This document shows positions 46,525-56,058 of a stretch of 64,000 bases of DNA, in pieces; position 1 is the stretch's first letter, and every line of letters starts with the position of its first letter. The translations under genes were made by a program, and so were the position numbers. Source of the DNA: Alteromonas lipotrueae. GTDB taxonomy: Bacteria; Pseudomonadota; Gammaproteobacteria; Enterobacterales; Alteromonadaceae. The stretch spans positions 1 through 64,000 of the forward strand of contig NZ_JAESDI010000009.1 in assembly GCF_019249215.1 (NCBI RefSeq). The letters run 5' to 3'. The notes under the pieces were generated by a model that worked only from the letters and a program-made list of their open reading frames with translations, searched no databases and was not told the origin of the DNA.

Positions 46525-47778
46525 TTAGTTATCTGCGTATTTGCGGTCGAAAGCCTTAGAAAAATCATTAATAAGATCGTCGGTATCTTCAATACCTACC
46601 GAAATTCTTATCATGGTATCGGAAACCCCCATGGCTTCGCGTTCTTCTGCCGTATTTTCGAAGTAAATTGTTGGGGCCACTGGTAATGCCAACGTGCGAT
46701 TATCACCTAAGTGCGTGGCGCAAATGACCAACTCTAGGGCATTTAGAAATTGAACAGGGTCGATATCATCAACAAGGTTAAAGCTAAGAATAGCGCCATA
46801 GCCTCTTTTCAATTGCTCTCTTGCCATAAAGTGCTGCGGGTGACTAGCCAGCCCAGGGTAAAATACGTGTTTTACTTTGGGGTGGTTGTCTAAAAACATA
46901 GCAAGTTTTTGTGAATTCTCACACGCTCTAGCAAGGCGCAAGCTTAATGTTTCTATACCTAACGCTATGGCTGTCGCAGACTGAGGTGCCAGCGTGGCGC
47001 CTAAATCCCGTAACCCTTTTTTCTTAATTTGGGTTAAACCCCATTGCGCTTCATCGGCAACTTGGTAAGCGCTTTTAATGTTTCCAAAGCCTTTCCAATT
47101 GAAAAGGCCGGTATCAATCACTGCACCACCGAGCACATTTCCATGACCAGAAATATATTTAGTCAGTGAGCAAAATATTAACGACGCCTTCAGATCTTTA
47201 GCATAGAAAAGCGGAGGCGGTGTCATGGTGTTATCTATCATAAACAAAATATTACGCTCTTCGCAATATTGACCGATAGCACGTAAGTCAGCAACCTGGG
47301 TCACCGGGTTAGCTACCGTTTCCGTATAAACCCCTTTCGTATTGGGTAAATACGCTTCTTTGACGTTCTGGATATCGGTAACATCAGCGAAGGTAATTTG
47401 TACACCATAGTCGGCCAGAGTATCGAAAAAGCTTCGTGTGTTTCCAAACAAGTATTGGCTAACAATAAGATGATCGCCAGCTTTTAAAAGAGAAAACAAC
47501 GTACTACTAATGGCAGACATACCCGTTGAGAAGCACAGCGCCCCTAAACCGCCCTCAAGATCGTTAAGCATATTTTGTAATGCGGCAACCGACGGAGAGG
47601 ATGAGCGAGAGTATACGTGGGCTGCACGCTTGCCCTGAAAAGCATCAATGATACCTTGGGCATCAGAAAATTCGAAAAGTACAGAATTAGAAGTGCTGGT
47701 GTGCACGCCGCCATGCTCTGGAGTATTGAGCACACGATCTGCGTGAACCTGCCGGGTTGTAAATCCCTGTTTTGACAC
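46525..47778 (-). CDS. Cys/Met metabolism PLP-dependent enzyme (cystathionine gamma-synthase family)
   Basis: The product is 417 residues. The PLP lysine is Lys207 in FCSLTKYISGHGNVLGGAVI; YSRSSSPSVAALQNMLNDLE, GGLGALCFSTGMSAISSTLF and ENPVTQ-like TVANPVTQVADL belong to the family fold. The C-terminal LELVICATHLGDNRTLALPV and RISVGIEDTDDLINDFSKAF match cystathionine gamma-synthase, methionine gamma-lyase and O-acylhomoserine sulfhydrylase. Which reaction it performs cannot be settled from sequence alone; no met genes lie nearby. Confidence 0.86.
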   Translation of the reverse strand: MSKQGFTTRQVHADRVLNTPEHGGVHTSTSNSVLFEFSDAQGIIDAFQGKRAAHVYSRSSSPSVAALQNMLNDLEGGLGALCFSTGMSAISSTLFSLLKAGDHLIVSQYLFGNTRSFFDTLADYGVQITFADVTDIQNVKEAYLPNTKGVYTETVANPVTQVADLRAIGQYCEERNILFMIDNTMTPPPLFYAKDLKASLIFCSLTKYISGHGNVLGGAVIDTGLFNWKGFGNIKSAYQVADEAQWGLTQIKKKGLRDLGATLAPQSATAIALGIETLSLRLARACENSQKLAMFLDNHPKVKHVFYPGLASHPQHFMAREQLKRGYGAILSFNLVDDIDPVQFLNALELVICATHLGDNRTLALPVAPTIYFENTAEEREAMGVSDTMIRISVGIEDTDDLINDFSKAFDRKYADN

Positions 47779-47797
47779 GGGTGAACGCTCCGTTACG

Positions 47798-48403
47798 TTA
47801 GCTGGTTATACAGTTTTTTGGATAATGGGCGCAAACGTTAGCATAAAACGCATAAATAGTTTGCATTTGTTCTTCAATATTGTCGATTTGGTTAATTATT
47901 GGGCCAAGAACAACGGTTTTTGTGGCGTAATCAAGTCCTAGCAGCTGAATGGGAATATTGGCCTCTTTGGCTATGTACATAAAACCGGTTTTCCATGGAA
48001 ATACGCCCTTGCGTGTCCCTTCTGGTGCCAAAGCTAACACCACTTCTTCACTGCCTTGTATTTGCCGTACAATATTATTTACCACCCCATGAGCTTTACT
48101 TCGTTCAATGGGTATGCCGCCAAGTTTCCTAACGATATAGCCTAAAGGGGGCGTAAAAATGGTGTGTTTACCAAAAAAGTTAACCTTAATGCGCAATGCA
48201 AACACCACCAGTATGCCAATAAAAAAATCCCAGTTCGAGGTATGTGGCGCTACGGCCAATATCACTTTTTTATCGTTGATGAGCTCACCTTCCACGCGCC
48301 ACCCCCGTTTAGTTAATATAAAACTGCCGCAGGCACTTAGCCAATGTGGCCATTTGCGTGGTAACTTATTGCCCACTAACTGATGATGAATCGTTTGTTT
48401 CAT
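47798..48403 (-). CDS. 1-acyl-sn-glycerol-3-phosphate acyltransferase family protein (PlsC-like)
   Basis: The product is 201 residues. The acyltransferase motif I is VAPHTSNWDFFIGI (HxxxxD form), motif III is LALAPEGTRKGVFPWKTGFM, and a short membrane stretch lies in FFIGILVVFALRIKVNF. It is a lysophospholipid or related acyltransferase acting at the inner membrane. The short form and IGVxxxRKLGGIPIER region suggest a divergent, non-essential member rather than the main PlsC. Twenty bases separate it from the PLP enzyme gene on the same strand. Confidence 0.82.
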   Translation of the reverse strand: MKQTIHHQLVGNKLPRKWPHWLSACGSFILTKRGWRVEGELINDKKVILAVAPHTSNWDFFIGILVVFALRIKVNFFGKHTIFTPPLGYIVRKLGGIPIERSKAHGVVNNIVRQIQGSEEVVLALAPEGTRKGVFPWKTGFMYIAKEANIPIQLLGLDYATKTVVLGPIINQIDNIEEQMQTIYAFYANVCAHYPKNCITS

Positions 48404-48532
48404 TCTTGTTATTCTCTTACTACGTTTTAGCGGGTAAGCATAAAAAAGTTAGCAGCAATCCACCACCTTTACGTGATATTGAATACTGTAATAGTGTTCA
48501 TTATTCACCACAGTCAGCGAGTTAAGTTGTAT

Positions 48533-49297
48533 ATGTGCATATTGTTTATTGCAGTAGACCAAAGTCAGGAATTCCCCTTAGTAATCGCGGCAAATAGAGA
48601 TGAATTTCACGCTAGACCTACCGCGGCATCTGGCTTCTGGGAAAATCACCATCATGTACTTGCAGGCCGAGACTTACAAGCAAATGGCACCTGGATGGGC
48701 GTTACGCGTAACGGAAAACTAGCGGCTTTAACCAATATAAGAGCTCCGGAAACGATTAAAGTCGATGCAATTTCTCGCGGCGCTTTAGTCGCAGACTGGC
48801 TTATAGATGAAGCACTTAAACAGCCCACTTACCTTGAAGCTTTACGCGCAAACCGGCACCAGTATAACGGCTATAATCTGGTTTATGGCGATGTGAAATC
48901 ACTGGCGGTTTATAACAACTTCGAAGACACCCACGCTACGTTAACCCAAGGTGTCTATGGTTTATCCAATGCGAACTTAACAACACCTTGGCCGAAAGTC
49001 ACCAAAGGAATAGCGTCGTTAACCGACTACGTGAGACAGAATAGTAAGCTCGACACTGAGGCACTTTTTGCTATTTTGAAAGACGAAGCGAAAGCGTCTG
49101 ATAACGCTCTCCCCAATACAGGCATTGGGTATGAATGGGAAAAACGTTTGTCGTCCATTTTTATCCAATCACCAGAGTATGGCACACGCACTTCTACCCT
49201 GCTTCTTGTTGATAACCACCAGCGAATACATTGGTATGAACGCACTTTTAATACACAAGGTGGTGTAGAGGGTAACCAACATTTCACTATCGACTAA
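48533..49297 (+). CDS. NRDE/TANGO2 family protein
   Basis: The start ATG at 48533 gives MCILFIAVDQSQEFPLVIAA with Cys2 as expected for the family; the open frame extends 60 bases further upstream without support. The product is 254 residues. The name-giving motif is IAANRDEFHARPTAASGFWE, then HHVLAGRDLQANGTWMGV and GALVADWLIDEALKQP. The fold is Ntn-hydrolase-like. TANGO2 proteins are linked to heme handling and membrane trafficking in eukaryotes; bacterial function is unsettled. It is a single gene. Confidence 0.85.
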   Translation: MCILFIAVDQSQEFPLVIAANRDEFHARPTAASGFWENHHHVLAGRDLQANGTWMGVTRNGKLAALTNIRAPETIKVDAISRGALVADWLIDEALKQPTYLEALRANRHQYNGYNLVYGDVKSLAVYNNFEDTHATLTQGVYGLSNANLTTPWPKVTKGIASLTDYVRQNSKLDTEALFAILKDEAKASDNALPNTGIGYEWEKRLSSIFIQSPEYGTRTSTLLLVDNHQRIHWYERTFNTQGGVEGNQHFTID

Positions 49298-49506
49298 GCA
49301 TTGCCTAAGCGGGCGGTAACGCATAAAGGTGGAAATCAAAGCAAGTATGAGGTGTATTAACAGAGACGGATTTTTGTGATGTGTATTTCGTTTTACACTA
49401 CAAATACCGATTTAATGACATATTTTCTACTATAAAGGGTCGTTTTTTCTACCATCGGTGGCATAATGCGTGCCTGCTATTTTTTGCATTGCAACGAGGA
49501 CATATC

Positions 49507-50697
49507 GTGTTTGAAGTATTACCCCAACTCGCCCCAGATCCAATTCTTGGTTTGTCAGCTGCTTATCGTGAAGATCTTAATTCTCATAAAATCGACTTAG
49601 GTGTCGGTGTTTATAAAGATGAGCAAGGTAATACCCCTATTCTTACTAGCGTAGCGAAAGCGCAACAACTGTTGTTAGAACGTGAAACCAGCAAAACCTA
49701 TATTACGCCACAAGGTAATCAAGGTTATATCGACAACATGCTTACTTTGCTATTAGGCAAGAGCAGTCCTGTATTGCTTGCTGACCGTGTTGCCGCGGTT
49801 CAAGCCCCGGGTGGTTGTGGTGCACTTCGCATTCTTTCAGAATTACTGGTTCGTTGTAACGAGAACGCTAAAGTATGGGTAAGCGACCCAACCTGGGCTA
49901 ACCACATTCCATTAATTGGATCGGCTGGTCTTAAAATTGAAACCTATCCGTACTTCGATAAAGCGTCTGCTAGCATTCGCTTCGATGCCATGATGGATAC
50001 CCTTCGTGGTGTTGAGAAAGGCGATATCGTGTTACTTCATGGTTGCTGTCATAACCCAACGGGTGCAGATTTGACTAATGCACAGTGGGACGAAGTATTG
50101 GCCGTTGCTAAAGAGCGTGAGTTCCTCCCCTTTATTGACGTTGCTTATTTAGGTTTCGGTGAAGGCTTAGATGAAGATGCGTATGGCCTTCGTCTATTGG
50201 TTGAAAACCTACCAGAAGTGATTGTTGCGGCGTCTTGCTCTAAAAACTTCGGTTTATACCGTGAGCGTGTTGGTCTTGCAGCTATCATTACTGCTGACAC
50301 GGCCACGCGTAAAATTGCACAAGGTCAAATTCAATCTATTGCTCGCGGTATTTACTCTATGCCACCTAGCTACGGCGGTGCTTTGGTTGATATTATTCTG
50401 TCTGATGAAGCGCTTAATCAAGAATGGGTAAATGAAGTAGACGAAATGCGTAACCGCATGAAGTCTCTACGTGCCATGCTAGTTAAGAATCTTCACGACA
50501 ATGGTTCGCCAAAAGACTTCAGCTTTGTTAACGATCAAAAAGGCATGTTCTCGTTCTTGTGTATTACACCGGAGCAAGTGCGTGAAGTGCGCGAAAAGCA
50601 CAGTGTTTACTTCGTAGACTCAAGCCGCGTGAACATTGCGGGTATCAACACAGAGAACGTTGAAACATTAGCGAAAGCCTTAGTCTCGGTACTTTAA
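49507..50697 (+). CDS. Aromatic/aspartate aminotransferase (TyrB/AspC family)
   Basis: The start is GTG 49507, with AGGA seven bases upstream; the open frame begins further 5' in AT-rich DNA that does not look coding. The product is 396 residues, the size of AspC and TyrB. It starts VFEVLPQLAPDPILGLSAAY, KIDLGVGVYKDEQGNTPIL, and continues HGCCHNPTGADLTNAQWDE, PFIDVAYLGFGEGL and the PLP lysine region VAASCSKNFGLYRERVG. It transfers amino groups between aspartate or aromatic amino acids and 2-oxoglutarate. Which of TyrB and AspC is not decided. Confidence 0.92.
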   Translation: MFEVLPQLAPDPILGLSAAYREDLNSHKIDLGVGVYKDEQGNTPILTSVAKAQQLLLERETSKTYITPQGNQGYIDNMLTLLLGKSSPVLLADRVAAVQAPGGCGALRILSELLVRCNENAKVWVSDPTWANHIPLIGSAGLKIETYPYFDKASASIRFDAMMDTLRGVEKGDIVLLHGCCHNPTGADLTNAQWDEVLAVAKEREFLPFIDVAYLGFGEGLDEDAYGLRLLVENLPEVIVAASCSKNFGLYRERVGLAAIITADTATRKIAQGQIQSIARGIYSMPPSYGGALVDIILSDEALNQEWVNEVDEMRNRMKSLRAMLVKNLHDNGSPKDFSFVNDQKGMFSFLCITPEQVREVREKHSVYFVDSSRVNIAGINTENVETLAKALVSVL

Positions 50698-50751
50698 GCA
50701 CGTGGTACTGTAAATCTCAGTACGATAAATACTCGGTTTTTAGTTACACAT

Positions 50752-50785
50752 AAAAAAGGGCTGCGTGAAAACGCAGCCCTTTTTG
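50752..50785 (+). terminator. Terminator of the aminotransferase gene
   Basis: Stem AAAAAAGGGCTGCGT/ACGCAGCCCTTTTT, loop GAAA. Confidence 0.94.
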
Positions 50786-50855
50786 TTTGTATCAGTCGCT
50801 TGGCTATCTCTTGTGGGCAATCCCGCTAGTACTATCTCTTTTTAAATAGTGCACA

Positions 50856-51305
50856 CTAACGCGTGCCTGCGGTAATCATCCTATCTAACGCATTAGCGAA
50901 ATTCTGTTTATCTCGCTGAGAAAACGCTTTAGGGCCACCCGTGTGTTCACCGCTTGAACGCATGGTATCCATAAAATCTCGCATAGTGAGCGCAGCGCGA
51001 ATGGATGATTTGTCATACTCATCGCCCCGGGTATTCATGGCTTTGGCGTTCTTGGCCAGAATATCGGCAGCCAAAGGAATATCGCCGGTTATCACCAAAT
51101 CACCGGCTTCTATCTTTTCAACAATATAATCATCTGCGGCATCAAAGCCAGAAGGCACGATAGTTAACGTAATGTGTTTATCTGGTGGAACAGACATAGA
51201 ATGATTAGCAACTAAAGACAAAGGCAGGCCGGTACGTCGGGCTGCCTTGAAAAGTATGTCTTTAATTACACTGGGACACGCATCTGCGTCAACCCATATA
51301 TGCAT
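50856..51305 (-). CDS. yaiI: YaiI/YqxD family protein (DUF188)
   Basis: The product is 149 residues. MHIWVDADACPSVIKDILFK, VVANHSMSVPP-like NHSMSVPPDKHITLTIV, and GDLVITGDIPLAADILAKNA are the signatures of DUF188, a PIN-like nuclease fold of unknown role. The end MDTMRSSGEHTGGPKAFSQR is the usual tail with the FANALDRM helix. It is followed 22 bases upstream by an SDR gene on the same strand, but functional linkage is not evident. Confidence 0.92.
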   Translation of the reverse strand: MHIWVDADACPSVIKDILFKAARRTGLPLSLVANHSMSVPPDKHITLTIVPSGFDAADDYIVEKIEAGDLVITGDIPLAADILAKNAKAMNTRGDEYDKSSIRAALTMRDFMDTMRSSGEHTGGPKAFSQRDKQNFANALDRMITAGTR

Positions 51306-51326
51306 GGTAAAATCTCGTTAGCGTTT

Positions 51327-52088
51327 TTACGCTAGCATACCACCATCAACTACCACTGTCGTGCCTGTGGTGTAGCTAGATGCGTCAGACACTAAGTACA
51401 ATACCGTACCCGCCATTTCATCCGGGTCGGCAACACGGCCTAGTGGGATCACTTTTAACGCGTGCTTCAAAATTTGATCATTTGAAGTTAGTGCAGAGGC
51501 AAATTTGGTATCGGTTAAACCAGGTAGTAAGGCGTTAACACGGATATTTAAGCTTCCACATTCTTTCGCGAATGATTTCGTCATACTAATAACCGCCGCT
51601 TTCGTAATAGAGTAAATACCCTGCATATCGCCCGGTGTTACACCATTCACTGAAGCCGTGTTAAGAATGACGCCACCGCCCTGCTCTTTCATCATTTTGC
51701 CCGCTTCAATAGACATAAAGAAGTAGCCACGAATGTTCACGTCTACTGTTTTGTCGTAAGCGCCTAAATCTGTATCTAGGATATGACCAAAGTACGGGTT
51801 AGCTGCGGCATTGTTCACTAGTATATCTAACTTACCGAAGTCGCTCTTAATCGCCGCAAATGCAGCGGTAATTTGCTCCATATCGCCAACATGACAGGCA
51901 AGCGCTGTCGCTTTACCACCTGCATCACGAATTGAAGAGGCTACTGCTTCACAGCCATCAATTTTACGGCTAGACACAATAACGTGTGCGCCATATTGCG
52001 CCAACAGACGGGCGATTGATTCACCAATACCTCGGCTAGCACCTGTTACTAGAGCAACTTTGCCGGTTAAATCGAATAAATTTTTCAT
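51327..52088 (-). CDS. SDR family oxidoreductase (classical)
   Basis: The product is 253 residues. Cofactor motif VALVTGASRGIGESIARLL, NNAAANPYFG, active-site YSITKAA (Tyr-xxx-Lys) with the preceding catalytic Ser in ILNTASVNGVTPGDM, and the C-terminal TGTTVVVDGGMLA are complete. The family includes 3-oxoacyl or alcohol dehydrogenases. Together with the next SDR and the acyl-CoA dehydrogenase it forms a catabolic run, so an acyl-CoA or alcohol substrate is likely. NAD or NADP preference not determined. Confidence 0.9.
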   Translation of the reverse strand: MKNLFDLTGKVALVTGASRGIGESIARLLAQYGAHVIVSSRKIDGCEAVASSIRDAGGKATALACHVGDMEQITAAFAAIKSDFGKLDILVNNAAANPYFGHILDTDLGAYDKTVDVNIRGYFFMSIEAGKMMKEQGGGVILNTASVNGVTPGDMQGIYSITKAAVISMTKSFAKECGSLNIRVNALLPGLTDTKFASALTSNDQILKHALKVIPLGRVADPDEMAGTVLYLVSDASSYTTGTTVVVDGGMLA

Positions 52089-52165
52089 AATAGTTTTCCC
52101 TTTTTAAATCTGTCGCGCTTTTTATTAAACGCAAGAACTTTTATCAAACGCAAGAAATTGGGTGA

Positions 52166-52930
52166 TTAGGCCAACATGCCGCCATCAAGTACAACCGATT
52201 GCCCTGTCATGAATGAAGACTCATCACTACACAACCATGCTATCGCATTCGCTATTTCTTCAGGTTTGCCTAAACGCTTCATGGGGTTTGCCCCCACCAT
52301 GGCTTTTTGCCCACGTTCGTCTAATTTAGACAACACGCCCTGCACCATCGGTGTGTCAACAAAGCTGGGGCACACCGCATTAATACGAATATTCGCACGG
52401 GCATATTCCACCGCCGCCGATTTAGTTAGGCCAATAACACCGTGTTTAGATGCACTGTATGCACTGATCATAGGCGCGGAGCGTAAGCCCGCTACCGACG
52501 CAATATTAATAATATGACCGCCACCATTTACGGCCATATGTTTAAGCGCATTCTTCATGCAATACCACACGCCCGCTAGATTCACCTGAATGTTCTTCAT
52601 GAACATAGCATCGTCTACTTCAGTAAGGGGCGCTGGGAAATGGTCTATACCCGCATTATTGATAATTACGTCTAGCTTAGCTTGCTCTGAAAACGCCGCT
52701 TCAAACATGGCATTCACTTCTGTAGGCTCGGTAACATCTACTTTTACCGCATAGGCATTACCGCCCTCTTCTTTGAGCTCATGTACTAAGGCTTCAGCAG
52801 CATCCATATTTAAATCAGCAACACCGACCAATGCTCCACGCTCACATAAGGTTTTGGCCGAGGCCGCGCCAATACCTGAACCGCCACCGGTGATAAGGAT
52901 ATGTTTCCCTTCTACGTTTGATGCCACCAT
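52166..52930 (-). CDS. SDR family oxidoreductase (classical), second copy
   Basis: The product is 254 residues. Motifs: HILITGGGSGIGAASAKTLC, VGVADLNMDAAEAL (Asp at the end of strand 2, favouring NAD), NNAGIDHFPAPLTE, catalytic IINIASVAGLRSAPMISAYS with YSASKHG, and GQSVVLDGGMLA. It is only loosely similar to the preceding SDR, so this is not a recent duplication. Same strand, 77 bases from its neighbour, probably one operon with the acyl-CoA dehydrogenase upstream. Confidence 0.9.
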   Translation of the reverse strand: MVASNVEGKHILITGGGSGIGAASAKTLCERGALVGVADLNMDAAEALVHELKEEGGNAYAVKVDVTEPTEVNAMFEAAFSEQAKLDVIINNAGIDHFPAPLTEVDDAMFMKNIQVNLAGVWYCMKNALKHMAVNGGGHIINIASVAGLRSAPMISAYSASKHGVIGLTKSAAVEYARANIRINAVCPSFVDTPMVQGVLSKLDERGQKAMVGANPMKRLGKPEEIANAIAWLCSDESSFMTGQSVVLDGGMLA

Positions 52931-53005
52931 TGTTATTGCTCCGCCTTAATTATTAACGCAATTTGCCGTTGTTGGTATGTCATTGTTATGCCCTTTAAGC
53001 CGTTA

Positions 53006-54808
53006 TTAAAAATAACTGGCTTTCACATTTTCACAGGTTGGTTCTTGAGACGTAATGACTTCTATATCACGTTTCACTAGCGGTAATTCCCAATTTAGGA
53101 AGTATTCAGCGGCTGCCATTTTACCTTCGTAGAAATCGCCGTCTTGACCACCCGCCCCTTCAACCAGTGCTTGCTCTGCCACATTCGCTTGGCGTAACCA
53201 AATCCAACTGACTACACAGGCAGAGAAGATATTCAAAAAGCAACTTGCGTTGGTAAGCAGTACAGCTTGTTTATCTGAACGTAGATCACCCGCCGCTTGT
53301 TGAATAAGCCCGCCTAGTTGGTCAAGGTAAGGTTTAAGTTTCGCCGCTAGTGCTTGGGCTCGTGGTGTTGTAGCCGCTTTCATGTCGCCAGATACACGGG
53401 CCATTAATACTTGAAGCCCTTTGCCTTCGCTTTGCCATAATTTACGGCCTAGTAAATCCAAGGCTTGAATACCGTTTGTTCCTTCGTGAATAGGGTTCAA
53501 ACGGTTATCCCGCCAACACTGTTCTACAGGGTATTCACGGGTATAACCTGCGCCACCAAGAATTTGAATGGCTAAGTCGTTAGCTTTGGGGCCAAATTCT
53601 GAAGGCCACGCTTTAAATACAGGGGTGAGTAGCTCAAGTAACTGGGAAATTTCGGTGCGTTTTGCGGTGTCTTCTTCCGTCTCTAACGCATCAATTAAGG
53701 TGCTGCCATATAAACACAGTGCCATGCCACCTTCACAATAAGATTTTTGCGCTAACAACATGCGACGCACATCACCATGGTTAATAATTGGTGTTGCTTC
53801 ATCTTCTGGTGCTAGCTTTGGTGCGGCACGCCCTTGGGTGCGATCTTTGGCATACTCAAGTGAATAGCGATAGCCGCGATAACCAATCATGGCTGCACCG
53901 TAACCCACACCAATACGCGCCTCGTTCATCATCATGAACATATAACGCAAGCCTTGGTGCGGCTCACCCACGAGATAACCATGACAGTCACCGTTCTCAC
54001 CAAAGGTAAGTGCGGTAGAGGTCGTCCCGCGATAACCCATCTTATGTATAAGCCCAGCTAGGGTTACGTCGTTACGAGGGCCAGGTTTTCCGTTTTCATC
54101 TAAACGGTATTTAGGAACAACAAATAACGAAATACCTTTTACACCCGCAGGGCCGCCAGGAATTTTCGCTAATACCAAGTGAACAATGTTGTCTGATAAT
54201 TCGTGTTCGCCAGCAGAGATATAAAGCTTACTGCCCTTCACCCGATATGTACCATCTTCATGAAGGGTCGCCGATGTACGAATATCTGCTAACCCAGATC
54301 CGGCATGAGGCTCAGTTAATGCCATAGTGCCGGTAAAGTCACCTGTTAGCATTTTAGGTAAAAAGGCTTGCTTGGTTTCTTCGTTAGCAAAATGCTTAAC
54401 CACATTTGCAGCAGCAGCAGTAAGAAAAGGATACGCTGTGGTGGAAGGGTTTGCCGCTAAGAAGTAACCTGCACACGCATTCATGATGGTAACGGGTAAT
54501 TGCATTCCGCCATCGTCATAATCGAAGTGACCTGCAATAAAGCCCGACTCACGATAGGTATCAAAGGCTTTTTTAACCTCATCTATCATGGTGACTTTTT
54601 TGCCATCAAAAGTAGGCTCATTTTTATCGGCGATAGCGTTGTGAGGTAGAAACAGCTCTTCAGCCATTTTTTCTGCCATATCAATAACGGCATTAAACGT
54701 TTCTACATTATGTTCCTCAAAACGGGCCTTTTCACACAGTGATTGTGTGTTTAAAACTTCGTAAAGTTGGAATTGCATTTCCCGGCGGGGAATAAGTTGG
54801 TCAGCCAT
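53006..54808 (-). CDS. Acyl-CoA dehydrogenase with extra C-terminal domain
   Basis: The ATG at 54808 gives MADQLIPRREMQFQLYEVLN, the usual family start; the open frame continues 34 codons upstream in AT-rich operator DNA. The product is 600 residues. Motifs: FTGTMALTEPHAGSGLADIR, KLYISAGEHELSDNIVHLVL, VGYGAAMIGYRGYRYSLEYA and the catalytic base region RLNPIHEGTNGIQALDLLGR. The ~150-residue C-terminal extension is the acyl-CoA dehydrogenase-C domain of long forms such as DmdC. Substrate is unknown; neighbours suggest a fatty acid or related acyl-CoA. First gene of its operon. Confidence 0.9.
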   Translation of the reverse strand: MADQLIPRREMQFQLYEVLNTQSLCEKARFEEHNVETFNAVIDMAEKMAEELFLPHNAIADKNEPTFDGKKVTMIDEVKKAFDTYRESGFIAGHFDYDDGGMQLPVTIMNACAGYFLAANPSTTAYPFLTAAAANVVKHFANEETKQAFLPKMLTGDFTGTMALTEPHAGSGLADIRTSATLHEDGTYRVKGSKLYISAGEHELSDNIVHLVLAKIPGGPAGVKGISLFVVPKYRLDENGKPGPRNDVTLAGLIHKMGYRGTTSTALTFGENGDCHGYLVGEPHQGLRYMFMMMNEARIGVGYGAAMIGYRGYRYSLEYAKDRTQGRAAPKLAPEDEATPIINHGDVRRMLLAQKSYCEGGMALCLYGSTLIDALETEEDTAKRTEISQLLELLTPVFKAWPSEFGPKANDLAIQILGGAGYTREYPVEQCWRDNRLNPIHEGTNGIQALDLLGRKLWQSEGKGLQVLMARVSGDMKAATTPRAQALAAKLKPYLDQLGGLIQQAAGDLRSDKQAVLLTNASCFLNIFSACVVSWIWLRQANVAEQALVEGAGGQDGDFYEGKMAAAEYFLNWELPLVKRDIEVITSQEPTCENVKASYF

Positions 54809-54838
54809 AATAAAGTCCATGAGCAAATTGTTAATGCA

Positions 54839-54884
54839 TTGTGTCATATTCGTTATCATGCCATTATTGTCATTTATGACACAA
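54839..54884. promoter_or_regulatory. TGTCAT/ATGACA operator cluster between the acyl-CoA dehydrogenase and AraC genes
   Basis: TTGTGTCAT (54839-54847) faces its exact inverse ATGACACAA (54876-54884). Within it lies the perfect 14-bp palindrome TGTCATTTATGACA (54868-54881). Position between divergent genes suggests the binding site of the AraC-type regulator. Confidence 0.65.
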
Positions 54885-54946
54885 TCATGGCCATTTACGC
54901 CAACAATCACTGTTAGTTATCGTATTTAATAAACCGTATTATTTTT

Positions 54947-55936
54947 ATGAATAAACCACCTTTCGTCGTGACCGTATTAGGGTTTGATCAAGCACTGGCT
55001 TCTGCCATTACCGGCGCACTCGATGTTTTCGCGTTTGCAGGCATCAGTTGGCAGCGCATTCATAACCAACCCACCACGCCTAAATTCAAAGTTCAGCTGG
55101 CGAGTTTTCACGGTAAACCTTTTCACTGTACTAACCAGTTACTGCTAACCCCTAACATTGCTATTGAAGATGTCATTGAAACCCATATCTTGCTGATCCC
55201 CACGATTGGCGGCGATATTGATACCGTTTTACAAGAAAACGCGAATCAACTTGTACATATTAAACGGCTGCAAAAACAAGGGGCGGATATTGCGGGTAAT
55301 TGCACAGGGACTTTCTTGTTAGCAGAATCAGGATTACTTGATAACAAAGTTGCCACTACCCATTGGGGCTATGCCGATAAGTTTCGCTCTAGATACCCTA
55401 ATGTTAATTTGCAGTCTGAAAAGATGGTAACTGAACAAGATGCTATTTTTTGTGCAGGTGGCGGCATGGCGTGGATAGATTTGGCTATTTTGCTTATAGA
55501 ACGTTATTGCGGTCATCAAGTGGCAAGCGATACTGCCAAGTCACACGTACTCGATTTTTCCAGGCCGAATCAAACCGTGTATGCAAGCAGTCGCCAGCAT
55601 AAATTTCACCAAGATAAAGATGTGTTAGCAGTACAAAATTACTTAGAAAATCACTTTACGAAACGTCTCACCCTGAAACATGTTGCCCACGAACACAATA
55701 TGACTGAACGCACATTAATAAGGCGTTTCAAGCAAGCCTGCGCAATAACGCCTATTCAATATCTTCAAGGTTTACGATTAGAACAAGCGCGAAAAATTTT
55801 AGAAACGTCTTTGTCTCCGCTTGAATCAATTGTAAATAGTGTGGGCTACGAAGACCTTAGTTCTTTCACTCGGCTTTTCAAAAAGAATACCGGTTTATCG
55901 CCTTCACAATACCGCGCCAAGTTCATAAGAAAATAA
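54947..55936 (+). CDS. GlxA-type AraC-family transcriptional regulator
   Basis: The product is 329 residues. The N-terminal domain has the class I glutamine amidotransferase/DJ-1-like fold: LLTPNIAIEDVIETHILLIP, GADIAGNCTGTFLLAESGLL with a Cys at the elbow, and TTHWGYADKFRSRYPN. The C-terminal AraC domain has two HTH motifs: LTLKHVAHEHNMTERTLIRR and LESIVNSVGYEDLSSFTRLF. Such regulators respond to small metabolites. It is divergent from the acyl-CoA dehydrogenase operon and a clear palindrome lies between, so it likely controls that operon. Confidence 0.9.
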   Translation: MNKPPFVVTVLGFDQALASAITGALDVFAFAGISWQRIHNQPTTPKFKVQLASFHGKPFHCTNQLLLTPNIAIEDVIETHILLIPTIGGDIDTVLQENANQLVHIKRLQKQGADIAGNCTGTFLLAESGLLDNKVATTHWGYADKFRSRYPNVNLQSEKMVTEQDAIFCAGGGMAWIDLAILLIERYCGHQVASDTAKSHVLDFSRPNQTVYASSRQHKFHQDKDVLAVQNYLENHFTKRLTLKHVAHEHNMTERTLIRRFKQACAITPIQYLQGLRLEQARKILETSLSPLESIVNSVGYEDLSSFTRLFKKNTGLSPSQYRAKFIRK

Positions 55937-56058
55937 ATATTTACAACAATGATAAGTTTTTATTACCTAGTTTGTGTAAAATGCTACGCCGCGTACAGAC
56001 CGCTTTTTCTGTACCGAAAAACACTACAAAAGTATAATTCAAAACTCTTGGTGGACAC

